Positions 1 to 8,496 of a DNA stretch of 64,000 nt are shown here, in pieces (positions within the stretch are counted from its first letter, which is position 1; each line of letters begins with the position of its first letter). Origin of the DNA: Holophagales bacterium (GTDB taxonomy: Bacteria > Acidobacteriota > Thermoanaerobaculia > UBA5066); the NCBI GenBank assembly GCA_016716705.1, contig JADJVF010000007.1, positions 62,001-126,000 on the forward strand, given 5' to 3'. The notes beneath the pieces were generated by a model, which was not told the DNA's origin, did no database searches, and saw only the letters and a program-made list of their open reading frames with translations. A program made the translations under genes and the position numbers.

Positions 1-199
1 TCCGCGCCTCGCGCGCGAGCTCCCGGAGCGCTTCCGGCGAGGAGCGGGGGCCGAGGAGGAGCTTGATTGCGACGTTCCGGCCGAGCCTCGGGTCGTGCGC
101 GCGCCAGACCTCGCCCCTCGCACCCCGGCCCAGGAGCTCCACGACCTCGTACGGGCCGAGGCGCAGGCCGGGCTCCACGCCGCTCGGCTCCTGGGTCAC
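1..199 (-). CDS. Ser/Thr protein kinase, N-terminal fragment (cut by window edge)
   Basis: Only the first 66 codons are in the window. Read on the minus strand from GTG at 199, they encode a Pkn2-type kinase N-lobe: a glycine-rich loop (LLGRGARGEVW) followed by the VAIK strand carrying the ATP-binding lysine. The second loop glycine region is GRGARG rather than the usual GxGGMG. The start overlaps the stop of the upstream FHA-sigma54 gene by four bases (GTGA), so the two are translationally coupled. Kinases of this family phosphorylate Ser/Thr, and FHA domains bind phosphothreonine, so the kinase may feed the activator next to it. That link is inference. The catalytic loop and C-terminus are outside the window. 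Confidence 0.85.
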   Translation of the reverse strand, partial: MTQEPSGVEPGLRLGPYEVVELLGRGARGEVWRAHDPRLGRNVAIKLLLGPRSSPEALRELAREAR

Positions 200-2019
200 G
201 CCCCGCCGCCCTCGCGGAGCCCCAGCTGGTTCAGGAGCCTGTGGAGGTAGTTCGGGTGGAGGCCGAGGAGCCGGGCCGCTTCGGTCACGTTCCCGCGGCT
301 TTGAGCGAGCGCGGCGGAAACCACCTGGTGCTTCGCCCGGTTCACGGCCTCGTGGTAGGGCGGCAGGGTATCCCCATCGCGGGACGCCGGCCCCTCGACG
401 AGGGCCTCGGGGAGATCCTCGGGCCTCACGAGCGGGCCGGCGGAGAGGACGGCGGCCCGCTCGACGGCGTTGGAGAGCTCGCGGACGTTTCCCGGCCAGT
501 CGTAGGCGACGAGCCGCCCGAGCGCGCCCGGCGAGAACCCGTCGAGGCGTCGTCCGAGCCTCTGCGAGTGGCGGGCCAGAAAGAAGGAGGCGAGGTCCGG
601 GATGTCTTCCCGCCGCTCCCGGAGCGGCGGGAGGGTGATCGTCACGACTGCGAGGCGGTAGTAGAGGTCCTCGCGGAAGCGTTTCTCGCGAACTTCGGTC
701 GGGAGGTCGCGGTTCGTCGCCGCGATCACGCGGACGTCGACCTTCACGCTCTCGGTCCCGCCGACGCGCTCGAACGACCGGGTCTCGAGGACCCGGAGGA
801 GCTTGGCCTGGGTCGAGGGAGCCATCTCGCCCACCTCGTCGAGGAAGAGCGTCCCGCGGTGAGCGGTCTCGAGGCGGCCGCGCCGGCGCGCGACGGCGCC
901 CGTGAAGGACCCTCTCTCATGGCCGAAGAGCTCGCTCTCGACGAGCGTGTCGACGAGGGCGGCGGCGTTGACCGCGACGAACGGGCCGTCCCGCCGGGCG
1001 CTCCTCGCGTGGAGGGCTCGCGCGGCGAGCTCCTTGCCGGTTCCGCTCTCTCCCGCGAGGAGGACGCTCGCCTCGCTCGCGGCGGCGCGGGCGAGAAGGG
1101 CCCTCACGCGGCCGATGGCCGGCGAGTTCCCGCGCAGCTCTTCGTCGTCCGTTGCCGCCTCGAGGCGGCGACGTTCCCCTTCCAGCCAGACGAGGTGCCT
1201 CACGAGAGCGAGGGAGGTCCCGGCCGACGCGCAGAGGCCGAAGAGGAGCTGGAGGTCGTCCTCGGGGACCGGAGCCTCGCTCCCGACGAGACAGAGGACA
1301 CCCAGGCCCTGGTCTCCCCGCAGGATCGGCACCGCCGCGGCGTGGTGTCCGTCCAGCCGGAGCGCCACCGCCTCCCGCCGGTCGAGAACGTCTGCGGCGG
1401 TCTCGGCGGGGATCCGCGGGGTGCCCGCGCTCCCTCGCGAGGAGGTGGCCTCTCGCAGCTCGTTGCCCTCGTCGACGAGGAGGATGGCCCCGGTCGAGCC
1501 GCCGACGGCGTCGCAGGCGCTGGCGAGGAGCGCCTTCGCGAGCCCCTCCTCGCTCCTCTCTCCGGCGAACCGCCGTCCCGCGGCGAGGAGGAGGCCGAGG
1601 CTCCGTTCCGTCTTCCGGGACGCCGACGCCGCGGCGTCTCCGGCGAAGAAGGCCTGCGAGAGCGGGATGCGGATGGTGGAGAGGACGTTGGGTTCCGGGA
1701 CCTCCGGAGCGCCGTCGCCGGCGTCCGGACCTTCGGACCGGTAGACGAGAACGCTCGAGCCGAGCTCGATCCGGTCTCCCGGCGCCAGGAGGTGGTCTGC
1801 CGTCGACAGACCGTTGACCCTCAGGCCATTCAGGCTGCCGAGGTCCCGGAGCCGCCACCCGTCCGGAGTCCGGGCCAGGGCCGCGTGACGCCGGGAGAGG
1901 GTGGCATCCGGAAGGCACACGCCGCACGCGGAGTCGCGACCCAGCACGACTTCCTCCGCCTCGAGGGCGACCTGGGCGCCCCGGGACGGTCCCGCGACGA
2001 TCACGAGCCGGGGAGGCAT
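196..2019 (-). CDS. FHA-GAF sigma-54-dependent transcriptional activator
   Basis: 607-residue enhancer-binding protein. Residues about 20-95 form an FHA domain (GR at 27-28, SRRH at 42-45, NG at 64-65), expected to bind phosphothreonine. Residues about 140-290 are GAF-like. The AAA+ domain follows, with Walker A GESGTGKE at 323-330, a GSFTGA loop at 370-375 and Walker B LFLDEV at 391-396. A Fis-type HTH ends the protein (about 570-605, RGNVTEAARLLGL). The sigma-54 contact loop normally reads GAFTGA; here the first Ala is Ser. There is no receiver domain, so control probably comes from the coupled Ser/Thr kinase that overlaps its stop codon. The target promoters are not identified in the window. 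Confidence 0.93.
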   Translation of the reverse strand: MPPRLVIVAGPSRGAQVALEAEEVVLGRDSACGVCLPDATLSRRHAALARTPDGWRLRDLGSLNGLRVNGLSTADHLLAPGDRIELGSSVLVYRSEGPDAGDGAPEVPEPNVLSTIRIPLSQAFFAGDAAASASRKTERSLGLLLAAGRRFAGERSEEGLAKALLASACDAVGGSTGAILLVDEGNELREATSSRGSAGTPRIPAETAADVLDRREAVALRLDGHHAAAVPILRGDQGLGVLCLVGSEAPVPEDDLQLLFGLCASAGTSLALVRHLVWLEGERRRLEAATDDEELRGNSPAIGRVRALLARAAASEASVLLAGESGTGKELAARALHARSARRDGPFVAVNAAALVDTLVESELFGHERGSFTGAVARRRGRLETAHRGTLFLDEVGEMAPSTQAKLLRVLETRSFERVGGTESVKVDVRVIAATNRDLPTEVREKRFREDLYYRLAVVTITLPPLRERREDIPDLASFFLARHSQRLGRRLDGFSPGALGRLVAYDWPGNVRELSNAVERAAVLSAGPLVRPEDLPEALVEGPASRDGDTLPPYHEAVNRAKHQVVSAALAQSRGNVTEAARLLGLHPNYLHRLLNQLGLREGGGA

Positions 2020-2196
2020 CTGTTCCTTCTACGGTTCTACGAATCGTGATGTTAGCTCCGTCGTCCGGCGACGGCACGGTTTTCACCTCACGACGACCGC
2101 CCGGACGATCCCCCGGGTGCGGGCCCGGGCGCCGTGGCGAGCCTTCGCCGCCCCGTGTAACCTCCCGTCACTACCCGTAGAAGGAGACCTTCGCGA

Positions 2197-2778
2197 ATGA
2201 AGAAGTCCATGATTCTGTCGGTTCTTGCCCTGCTCGCGCTCGTCCTGGCCGCCCCGCCCGTTTCGGCCGACGGTTTCGGCATGGATCTCGGCATTCACGG
2301 AGGCGTCGTCGGGACGGACGGGAGTGACGGGAGCAGCTTCGTCGGAGGGGCGCAGGCTCGCTTCCACCTCTTCTGGATCATCGGGGCCGAAGCTCGGGCC
2401 TCGTACTACAGCGACAGCTACGATCTCGGCCAGCTCGGTTCGGTCGACATCGAGAACGTCCCATTTCAGGCCTCCGGGATGCTCTACCTGATCAAGCTTC
2501 CGAAGGTCGGGCTCTACGTCCTGGGCGGGGGCACCTACAGCAGCATCAAGGTGAAGGGGACGAGCGTCGTCACCGGCGAGGTGACGGAGAAGCGGTGGTC
2601 CGCCCACGCCGGCGCCGGGGTCGACCTCAATCTCAGCAAGAGCATCTCCCTCAACGGCGACCTCCGTTACGTCTTCCTCAACGCGGACAGTGTCGACGAA
2701 GCCCTCCACGCCGCCGTGGCCGACTACAACGGCGACTTCTGGGCGGGGACGATCGGCCTGAACTTCAAGCTGTTCTGA
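2197..2778 (+). CDS. Outer-membrane beta-barrel protein
   Basis: 193 residues beginning with a clear Sec signal peptide (MKKSMILSVLALLALVLAA, cleavage near VSA-DG). The mature part has alternating hydrophobic/polar strands rich in Gly, Tyr and Ser and ends in a strand closing with Phe (GTIGLNFKLF), the usual C-terminal signature recognised by the Bam complex. This matches the OmpA/OprF-like small eight-stranded barrel type. AAGGAG at 2181-2186 sits correctly before the ATG. It is a single-gene unit with a hairpin behind it. No ligand or function can be assigned; porin, adhesin or structural roles are all possible. Confidence 0.8.
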   Translation: MKKSMILSVLALLALVLAAPPVSADGFGMDLGIHGGVVGTDGSDGSSFVGGAQARFHLFWIIGAEARASYYSDSYDLGQLGSVDIENVPFQASGMLYLIKLPKVGLYVLGGGTYSSIKVKGTSVVTGEVTEKRWSAHAGAGVDLNLSKSISLNGDLRYVFLNADSVDEALHAAVADYNGDFWAGTIGLNFKLF

Positions 2779-2787
2779 AAAGCCTCT

Positions 2788-2816
2788 CCGCGGCCGGTCC
2801 CAGGGGCCGGCCGCGG
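2788..2816 (+). terminator. Strong GC hairpin after the barrel gene
   Basis: A 13-bp stem (2788-2800 with 2804-2816, one G-U pair) closes a 3-nt loop ten bases after the stop of the barrel gene. There is no T-run after it, so it may stall or protect RNA rather than act as a classic intrinsic terminator. Confidence 0.55.
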
Positions 2817-2841
2817 ACCCGGGCTTCCGTAACGCGCCTGC

Positions 2842-2847
2842 TAGCAT
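2842..2847 (+). promoter_or_regulatory. -10 box TAGCAT, leaderless start for DUF808 gene
   Basis: TAGCAT lies 9 bp before the ATG at 2857 and is preceded by TGC, giving an extended -10. Transcription would begin at or next to the A of the ATG, and no Shine-Dalgarno is present. No clear -35 is seen. Confidence 0.5.
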
Positions 2848-2856
2848 CTCGCGTCC

Positions 2857-3837
2857 ATGCCCGCTTCCGGCTTCCTCGCCCTTCTCGACGACATCACGAC
2901 CGTCCTCGACGACGTCGCGATCCTGACCAAGATTGCCGCGCAGAAGGCCACGGCGGTCGCGGACGACGTCGCGGTCCTCTCGAAGGTCGCGGCGACGAAG
3001 ACGGCCGGCGTCCTCGGGGACGATCTCGCGCTCAATGCCGAGCAGGTGACCGGGGTCCGCGCGGAGCGGGAGCTTCCGGTCGTCTGGGGCGTCTTCAAGG
3101 GCTCCCTCGTCAACAAGCTGATCCTCGTCCCCGCTGCGCTCGCCATCAGCGCGGTCGCGCCGTGGGCCGTGACGCCGCTCCTCATGATCGGCGGGCTCTA
3201 CCTGTGCTTCGAGGGCTTCGAAAAGGTCGCGCACAAGCTCCTGCACGGGAAGGGAGAGGACGAGGATCGCCGGGCCGAGCTCACCGGGGCGCTCCTTCGC
3301 CCGGACCTCGATCTCGTGAAGGTCGAGAAGGAGAAGATCAAGGGGGCGGTGAGAACCGACTTCATCCTCTCGGCCGAGATCGTCACGATCTCGCTCGGCA
3401 CGGTGGCCGCGGCCCCCTTCGTGACGCGCCTCGCCGTCCTCTCCGCCATCGCCCTGGTGATGACGATCGGCGTCTACGGCCTCGTCGCCGCCATCGTCAA
3501 GCTCGACGACCTCGGCCTCCATCTGGGCCGGAGCGAGGGTGCGACCGGTCTCGCGCGGGTCCGGCGGGCCCTCGGCGGAGGGATTCTCAAGGCGGCCCCC
3601 CTGCTGATGAGGACCCTCTCGATCGTCGGCACCGCGGCGATGTTCCTGGTCGGCGGAGGAATCCTCGTACACGGCATCCCGCCCCTGCACCACTTTTCGC
3701 AGGGGCTCGCGACCAGGGGCGGCCTCGTCGCCGCGCTGGGACCAGGCCTCGTCGGGATGCTGGCCGGCGTCGTCGCGGGGGGCGTGGCGGTCGCCGTCGT
3801 GAAGGTGGGTGCCCGGGTCCTGCGGAAAAGGGCCTGA
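2857..3837 (+). CDS. DUF808 (YedI-type) integral membrane protein
   Basis: 326 residues, close to the usual length of the DUF808/YedI family. The N-terminus has the typical family pattern: LLDDITTVLDDVA, repeated Lys/Ala-rich helices, then GDDLALNAEQVTG. Several hydrophobic helices follow (about 85-125, 170-225, 245-320). YedI in E. coli is an inner-membrane protein of unknown role, so no activity is proposed. The gene stands alone and reads from a putative leaderless start (TAGCAT box at 2842-2847). Family assignment is firm; function is unknown. Confidence 0.88.
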   Translation: MPASGFLALLDDITTVLDDVAILTKIAAQKATAVADDVAVLSKVAATKTAGVLGDDLALNAEQVTGVRAERELPVVWGVFKGSLVNKLILVPAALAISAVAPWAVTPLLMIGGLYLCFEGFEKVAHKLLHGKGEDEDRRAELTGALLRPDLDLVKVEKEKIKGAVRTDFILSAEIVTISLGTVAAAPFVTRLAVLSAIALVMTIGVYGLVAAIVKLDDLGLHLGRSEGATGLARVRRALGGGILKAAPLLMRTLSIVGTAAMFLVGGGILVHGIPPLHHFSQGLATRGGLVAALGPGLVGMLAGVVAGGVAVAVVKVGARVLRKRA

Positions 3838-3888
3838 CGAGGGAGGGGAGCTGGCCCGCGCAGTGATCGCGCGTCCCGGCGGCCCATC

Positions 3889-4512
3889 GTGATGCTCGGG
3901 TATCTCGTCCTCGGCGGCGGCCTCGCCTTCGCCGCCGTCCTCCAGCCTGGCCCGCTCCAGGCCTTTCTCCTGTCGCGCGCGGCCGTCGAGGGCTGGAAGC
4001 GGACTCTTCCCGCGGCCCTCTCGCCGCTGCTCAGCGACGGCCCCATCGCGCTTCTCGTTCTCCTCGTCCTCGATCGGCTGCCGGTACACGCCCAGCTGGC
4101 TCTCCGCGCCGCGGGCGGGCTGCTCCTTCTCTTCCTCGCGTGGTCCGCGGCGAGGACGCTCGGCGCTACCCGGGACACTCCGGCGCCCGCGGGCGACGCC
4201 GCGCCGCGGACCCTGCTGCAGGCCGCCTCGGTCAACCTCCTGAACCCGAATCCCTGGCTCGCCTGGGCCCTGGTCCTCGGCCCGACGGTCGTTTCGGCCT
4301 GGAAGCAGGGCCCGCTTTTCGCCGTCGCCTTCGTCGCGGCGTTCTACGGGGTGATGGTGACGGGCCTCGGGCTCTTCATCCTCGTAGCGAGCACGGCCCG
4401 TTTCCTCCCTCCACGGGCGCGGCGCGCCCTCGTCGGTCTCTCCGCGGCCGTCCTCGCGGCGCTCGGGGCCTGGCAGCTCTTCGCCGGACTCCGCGCGATC
4501 GTCCCGGGATGA
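3889..4512 (+). CDS. LysE/RhtB-family amino-acid exporter
   Basis: About 206 residues with six hydrophobic segments. The N-terminus carries the family mark GGGLAFAAVLQPGPLQAFLL, equivalent to the xxPGP motif of LysE/RhtB exporters, and NLLNPNPWLAW in the middle matches the second conserved motif. The family exports amino acids or their derivatives across the inner membrane; the substrate cannot be read from sequence. Translation may start at GTG 3889 or at ATG 3892, which follow directly on each other. No obvious Shine-Dalgarno precedes either. The gene lies 51 bp after the DUF808 gene and may be co-transcribed with it. Confidence 0.85.
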   Translation: MMLGYLVLGGGLAFAAVLQPGPLQAFLLSRAAVEGWKRTLPAALSPLLSDGPIALLVLLVLDRLPVHAQLALRAAGGLLLLFLAWSAARTLGATRDTPAPAGDAAPRTLLQAASVNLLNPNPWLAWALVLGPTVVSAWKQGPLFAVAFVAAFYGVMVTGLGLFILVASTARFLPPRARRALVGLSAAVLAALGAWQLFAGLRAIVPG

Positions 4513-4629
4513 GACGGTACGAACGGGCTCAGTTCTTCGCGTTCGACTTGCAGCTCCCGCCTGGCGCGATGCACCTGCGGCGATCCCGGACAGCGGCCCG
4601 TGCACGCCGAACGCCTCGGTGTCGGACGC

Positions 4630-4635
4630 TATGAT
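4630..4635 (+). promoter_or_regulatory. -10 box TATGAT just before membrane-protein start
   Basis: TATGAT is 6 bp upstream of ATG 4642. This placement favours 4642 over the ATG at 4600 as the start and implies a leaderless message. Confidence 0.5.
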
Positions 4636-4641
4636 TGCTCA

Positions 4642-5763
4642 ATGGCCCTCTCCCCGGCCCGGGCTGGTGCGGTCGCCGCTGTGGTGGTCCTTCTTGGTGG
4701 AGGAGCCCTCACCCTTCCTCGCGTAATGGCCGGCCTGCCGCCCGTCGGGGCGGATGCGCCAGCCTATTGCCGGATCGCTCGGACGCTCGTCGGCACGGGG
4801 TCTCTCGAGCTGCCGGGCCCGGACCGGATCGACCGGGACGTGCAGCAGGACGTGGCGAGCGAGTTCGGAACCCCCTACGCGCTCACGCGGGACGGTCGCC
4901 TCTTTCCGAAGCACTCCGCGCTGTTCGGGATCCTCCTCGCTCCCGGGACGGCCATCGGAGGCACGGTAGGCGCGCAGGTGAGCTACCTCCTCCTGACGTC
5001 GGCTTTTGCGGCGTATCTGACTCTTCGCGCGGCGGTCGCCTTCGGGAGCGGGCCGGCGCTCGCATCCTTCTTCTGCCTCTTCGTCCTGGTTCCCGGGGGG
5101 CGAAGCCTCGCGTGTGGCATGAACCTCGACACGGTCCTCTCTTTCGCGGTCCTCGCGGCCTTCGAGCTCGCGGCGCGGGGACACGGCGTGAGGGCTGGCG
5201 TCGTCGGAACTCTCGCGCTCTTCCTGAGGCCGACGGCCGCTCTTCTCGTCCTGCCGCTGCCTTTCGTCGCGGTCGCCCGGGGAAAGGGTCCGGTCGTCCG
5301 GACGATCCTCGGCCTCGGCGGGGGCCTCCTGCTCTTCGGTGCGGTGAACGCCTGGCTCTGGGGAGGCCCGTTCGTCACGGCCTACGGTCGCGCCGCCGTC
5401 TTCGGTCCCGACGGGATCCGCGTCGTCGACCTCGCGGGAGCCTTCGGAACCAGCCCGCTCGCCGGAGTCGCGAAGCTCGTCGCCTCCTATCCCCACGGTC
5501 TCCTGTTCGTCTTCCCGCTGCTGCTCCTTTCGCCGCTGGGGTTCCTCCTCGGAGAGGCGCGGCGCGCGGAGTGGTGGGTGCCGATGGCCTGCGGCCTGGC
5601 GGGCTTCCTGATTCTCGGCGCCTACGACTACGCCGTAGCCCATCCCGACTACATGATCTACAGGTTCGCCGGGCCGGTCTGGTTCGCGTCCGCGTTTCCC
5701 CTCGCCGCGCTCCTCGCCTGGATTCGCAGGGAAGGGGCACGCCGTCGGGCCGGGTCACCCTGA
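4642..5763 (+). CDS. Multi-pass membrane protein, GT-C/GT39-like
   Basis: 373 residues from ATG 4642; an ATG at 4600 would add 14 residues but would place the -10 box inside the gene. About ten hydrophobic segments are seen. After the first one comes an acidic loop (VGADAPAYCRIARTLVGTGS), the place where GT-C sugar transferases carry their catalytic Asp/Glu, and later HPDYMIYRFAGP near the end. The overall layout resembles dolichyl/undecaprenyl-phosphate-dependent glycosyltransferases such as GT39/GT83, but the resemblance is to fold and loop position only. It is followed by another membrane protein of similar style (5843-7264). The function is uncertain. Confidence 0.7.
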   Translation: MALSPARAGAVAAVVVLLGGGALTLPRVMAGLPPVGADAPAYCRIARTLVGTGSLELPGPDRIDRDVQQDVASEFGTPYALTRDGRLFPKHSALFGILLAPGTAIGGTVGAQVSYLLLTSAFAAYLTLRAAVAFGSGPALASFFCLFVLVPGGRSLACGMNLDTVLSFAVLAAFELAARGHGVRAGVVGTLALFLRPTAALLVLPLPFVAVARGKGPVVRTILGLGGGLLLFGAVNAWLWGGPFVTAYGRAAVFGPDGIRVVDLAGAFGTSPLAGVAKLVASYPHGLLFVFPLLLLSPLGFLLGEARRAEWWVPMACGLAGFLILGAYDYAVAHPDYMIYRFAGPVWFASAFPLAALLAWIRREGARRRAGSP

Positions 5764-5842
5764 GCCGCCAATCCACGAACGACCTGGCGTCCCGCCCGAG
5801 GCGCTTTCCCGTGCCCGAAAGGCTGATAGTCTTTTCGAGCCC

Positions 5843-7264
5843 TTGCTCTTCGCCCAGACCTCCCCGACCTTGCCGCGCGCCACCGCGGGACGCGGATGGC
5901 GCCCGAGCTGGCCGGACCTGATCACGATCGTCGCAGCCCTGGCGATCTGGGGCACGTTTCACCCGGCCCTCATGTCGCCGGACTCGATCGCCCAGTACGG
6001 ACAGGCGCTCGCCGGCAGCTACGACGACTGGCACCCGCCGTTGATGGCGATCGTCCTCCACCTGGTCTTCGTCGCCGGCGGCGGACTGGGTTCCCTGATG
6101 CTGGTGCAGTGCGTCGCCGGCGTCTTCGGCATCCGGTCGCTCACCGAGAACGTGATGCGCCTGCTCGGCGGCGCCACACTCGCTCCGCGACGCGTCGAGT
6201 GGCTCTCCCTGCTCGTCCTGCTCGCCCTGCTGCTGCCGCTGTCGCCCCTCTCCTTCTACCTCATGACCTTCTGGAAAGACGCCTGGACGATGGTGCTGAT
6301 GCTGTGGCTCGGCGCGCTCCTCCTGCGCATCGAGACGGCCCGCGCTTCCGGGGCGACGCGGGCCGGGGTGGTCGTCACCGCGGCGGCACTGGCCATGGTT
6401 CGTCACAACTCCGTGCTGATCCTCCCCGTGGCTGGTCTGGCCCTCTGGGGCGCCCTGCCGCCGCCCCGACGCTGGCGCGGCGTCGCCCTCGCGCTCGCAC
6501 CGGCGGTCGTCTACTCACTCGGCACGTTCACCCTGGGGCGCGCCTTCGCCGTACGCAAGTCCCAGGTCACGTCGACCGTGATGGTGCTCGACCTGGTCGC
6601 CCTCTGTGCCTCGGACCCTCCGGCCTGCCGTGCGCTGCCGTGGACCGAGAGCCACACCCGGGACCGGCCGGCACTGGCCAACTATCGCCTCGGCGACACC
6701 GATATCCCATTCTGGAAGGCCATCCAGCCGGTCGCCACCGCGATGCAGGCCGACCGCGACCGGCTTCGGGCCGAGTACCGCGAGGCCTGGCGCCGATTCC
6801 CGGGAGAGCTCGTCGCCTGCAAGATCGTGGGATTCGTGAGCCTGCTCGGGCTGGAGAAGACCCACTACTTCTTCCAGGGCTCGATCACGGAGAATCCCTA
6901 CCATCTCGCTCTCGATGGCCGCCTGGCGCCGATCCGGAACCGGCTCGAACGTGCGGCCGACGGCGTCGCGGATCATCCGCTGCTTCGCTGGGTCAGCGGC
7001 GTGCATGCGATCTGGCTCCTCGTCAACGCCATCGGAGTCGCGGGATTCCTGGCGCTCGGCCGGATCCACCGGAACTCTTCACTCACCCGCCTCGGCGTCG
7101 TGCTCCTGGTACCGCTCGTCTATTACTCGTCCTACCTGCCGGTCTCGACGGTCCGGGACTTTCGCTTCATGTACCCGGCGACCCTGTTCGTTCAGTGCGT
7201 CACCGCAGCGTCGCTCGTCGGTGCCTGGCGACGCACGGCCCGACCTGCGACCCCCGCCGAATAG
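5843..7264 (+). CDS. Multi-pass membrane protein, possible DUF6020-like GT-C
   Basis: 473 residues beginning at TTG 5843. About eleven hydrophobic segments are seen. The first periplasmic loop has DSIAQYGQALAG and then DWHPPLMA; a DWHPP motif after the first helix is characteristic of the DUF6020-type membrane proteins thought to be GT-C sugar transferases. FWKDAW and KTHYFFQGSITENPYHL are further likely loop motifs. The codon use and Asp/His-rich loops differ somewhat from the neighbours. A TAGTCT sequence lies 13 bp before the TTG and could be its -10 box. No substrate can be proposed. Confidence 0.7.
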   Translation: MLFAQTSPTLPRATAGRGWRPSWPDLITIVAALAIWGTFHPALMSPDSIAQYGQALAGSYDDWHPPLMAIVLHLVFVAGGGLGSLMLVQCVAGVFGIRSLTENVMRLLGGATLAPRRVEWLSLLVLLALLLPLSPLSFYLMTFWKDAWTMVLMLWLGALLLRIETARASGATRAGVVVTAAALAMVRHNSVLILPVAGLALWGALPPPRRWRGVALALAPAVVYSLGTFTLGRAFAVRKSQVTSTVMVLDLVALCASDPPACRALPWTESHTRDRPALANYRLGDTDIPFWKAIQPVATAMQADRDRLRAEYREAWRRFPGELVACKIVGFVSLLGLEKTHYFFQGSITENPYHLALDGRLAPIRNRLERAADGVADHPLLRWVSGVHAIWLLVNAIGVAGFLALGRIHRNSSLTRLGVVLLVPLVYYSSYLPVSTVRDFRFMYPATLFVQCVTAASLVGAWRRTARPATPAE

Positions 7265-7355
7265 ACCCGCCCGTGCCGCTCTCGGGCGACCGGCCCGCCG
7301 CGGGTCGTCCGCCCGAACCCCGTCCCGCAGGGTCCGGTCGAGGCCAGGTGAACCG

Positions 7356-7361
7356 TAGAAT
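7356..7361 (+). promoter_or_regulatory. -10 box TAGAAT, leaderless start
   Basis: TAGAAT lies 7 bp before ATG 7369, so transcription should begin at the start codon. No Shine-Dalgarno is present. Confidence 0.5.
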
Positions 7362-7368
7362 CCCGCCA

Positions 7369-8496
7369 ATGAGCAATTCGCGGGAACGCTTTCCCCTGAG
7401 GGAGGAGGAGCGTCGGCGTGCCCGGGTCGGGACGGCGTCCTTGTTTGCGGGCATCGGTGCCGCGGCCCTCGTCGTCGCGTTCGTCATGGTCCGGCTGGCC
7501 GTCGCCGGGCCGGTTCTTTCCGAGTACGTCCGCCTGACCGTGCCGGCCGCCGTGCCGATCCTCCTCGTCCTCGGGTTCGGGCTCTACGTGCGCCTCCGGC
7601 CGCGGCACTACGTCGAGGTCGACCCGGCCCGGGGAATGGTCACCGTCTTCCGGGACGGCGAGGTCCGGCGCAGGCTGCCGCTCTCCGGGATCGGACCTCT
7701 GCGCCAGAGCCGCGAGGAGCGGCTCCTGGAGAATCGGAGGGAGGGCGTCCTCAGGACGTTCCACGTCGCGCGGTCCGGCCCGCTTCGGGAGCTCTGCCTC
7801 CACGCATCGGAGGACGAGGCCGCGACCCGTCGGGTGCTGGAAACCTACGCGAAGGCGTGGAACCTGCCGTACGAGACGGCGACGCGGGAGACGCGGAGCC
7901 CGGAAGAGCTCGACGTTCCGATGCACGAGCGGCTGGCGAACGACGAAGCAGCGAGGACACCGCTCCCGCAGAGGGCCGGCTCGAGCCTCACGGTCACCTG
8001 GAACGGGAGCGGCTACGAGATCACCACCTCGTACGCCCCTCCCGTCCACCGGAAGAAGATCCTCGTGCTGTTCCTGGTGCCGTTAGGCGCGCTCGCGGCA
8101 AAGTTCTACCTCTTCATCGACCTCCTCGGCCCGGAAACGCCGGCGTTCTTCCGTCTCCTGACCGTTCTCCTGGTCCTCTTGCTGTTGACCCCGGGTCCCT
8201 ATGCAGTGCTGGAACGCTGGCTCCGGATTCACCGGCCTCCCGTCATCCGGATCTCCGCCGCGGGATTCCAGTTCCGCGGGAAGACGATCCCGCTCCCGTC
8301 GATCGAGGACGTCGCGCGCGCTCCGGGCGCCGTCTGCCGCGTCGTCTCCGACGAACGGATCGTCGAGGTCGAAGGGGACTTCTGCGAGCCCTCGGAGCGC
8401 GACTGGCTCCGAGACGAGATCCGCAGGCTCCTGATCGAGTTCGGGACGCGCGCAGACGTTCCTGGCAGCTCCGGGGTGCGTGGAAATCCAGGCTAG
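7369..8496 (+). CDS. Membrane protein with two paired helices, PH-like segments
   Basis: 375 residues from ATG 7369. Two pairs of transmembrane helices are visible (about 24-45 with 52-72, and about 225-245 with 255-275). After each pair comes a short beta-rich segment: YVEVDPARGMVTVFRDGEV and IRISAAGFQFRGKTIPL. This arrangement resembles bacterial PH-like/YdbT-type membrane proteins, but no family is certain. It converges with the NlpC/P60-like gene and their stop codons overlap by 4 bp. The role is unknown. Confidence 0.75.
   Translation: MSNSRERFPLREEERRRARVGTASLFAGIGAAALVVAFVMVRLAVAGPVLSEYVRLTVPAAVPILLVLGFGLYVRLRPRHYVEVDPARGMVTVFRDGEVRRRLPLSGIGPLRQSREERLLENRREGVLRTFHVARSGPLRELCLHASEDEAATRRVLETYAKAWNLPYETATRETRSPEELDVPMHERLANDEAARTPLPQRAGSSLTVTWNGSGYEITTSYAPPVHRKKILVLFLVPLGALAAKFYLFIDLLGPETPAFFRLLTVLLVLLLLTPGPYAVLERWLRIHRPPVIRISAAGFQFRGKTIPLPSIEDVARAPGAVCRVVSDERIVEVEGDFCEPSERDWLRDEIRRLLIEFGTRADVPGSSGVRGNPG

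Noticed and set aside
67..2049. Long plus-strand frames opposite the FHA-sigma54 gene
   Set aside because: They have repetitive Arg/Gly/Glu composition and lie antisense to a gene with clear domains.
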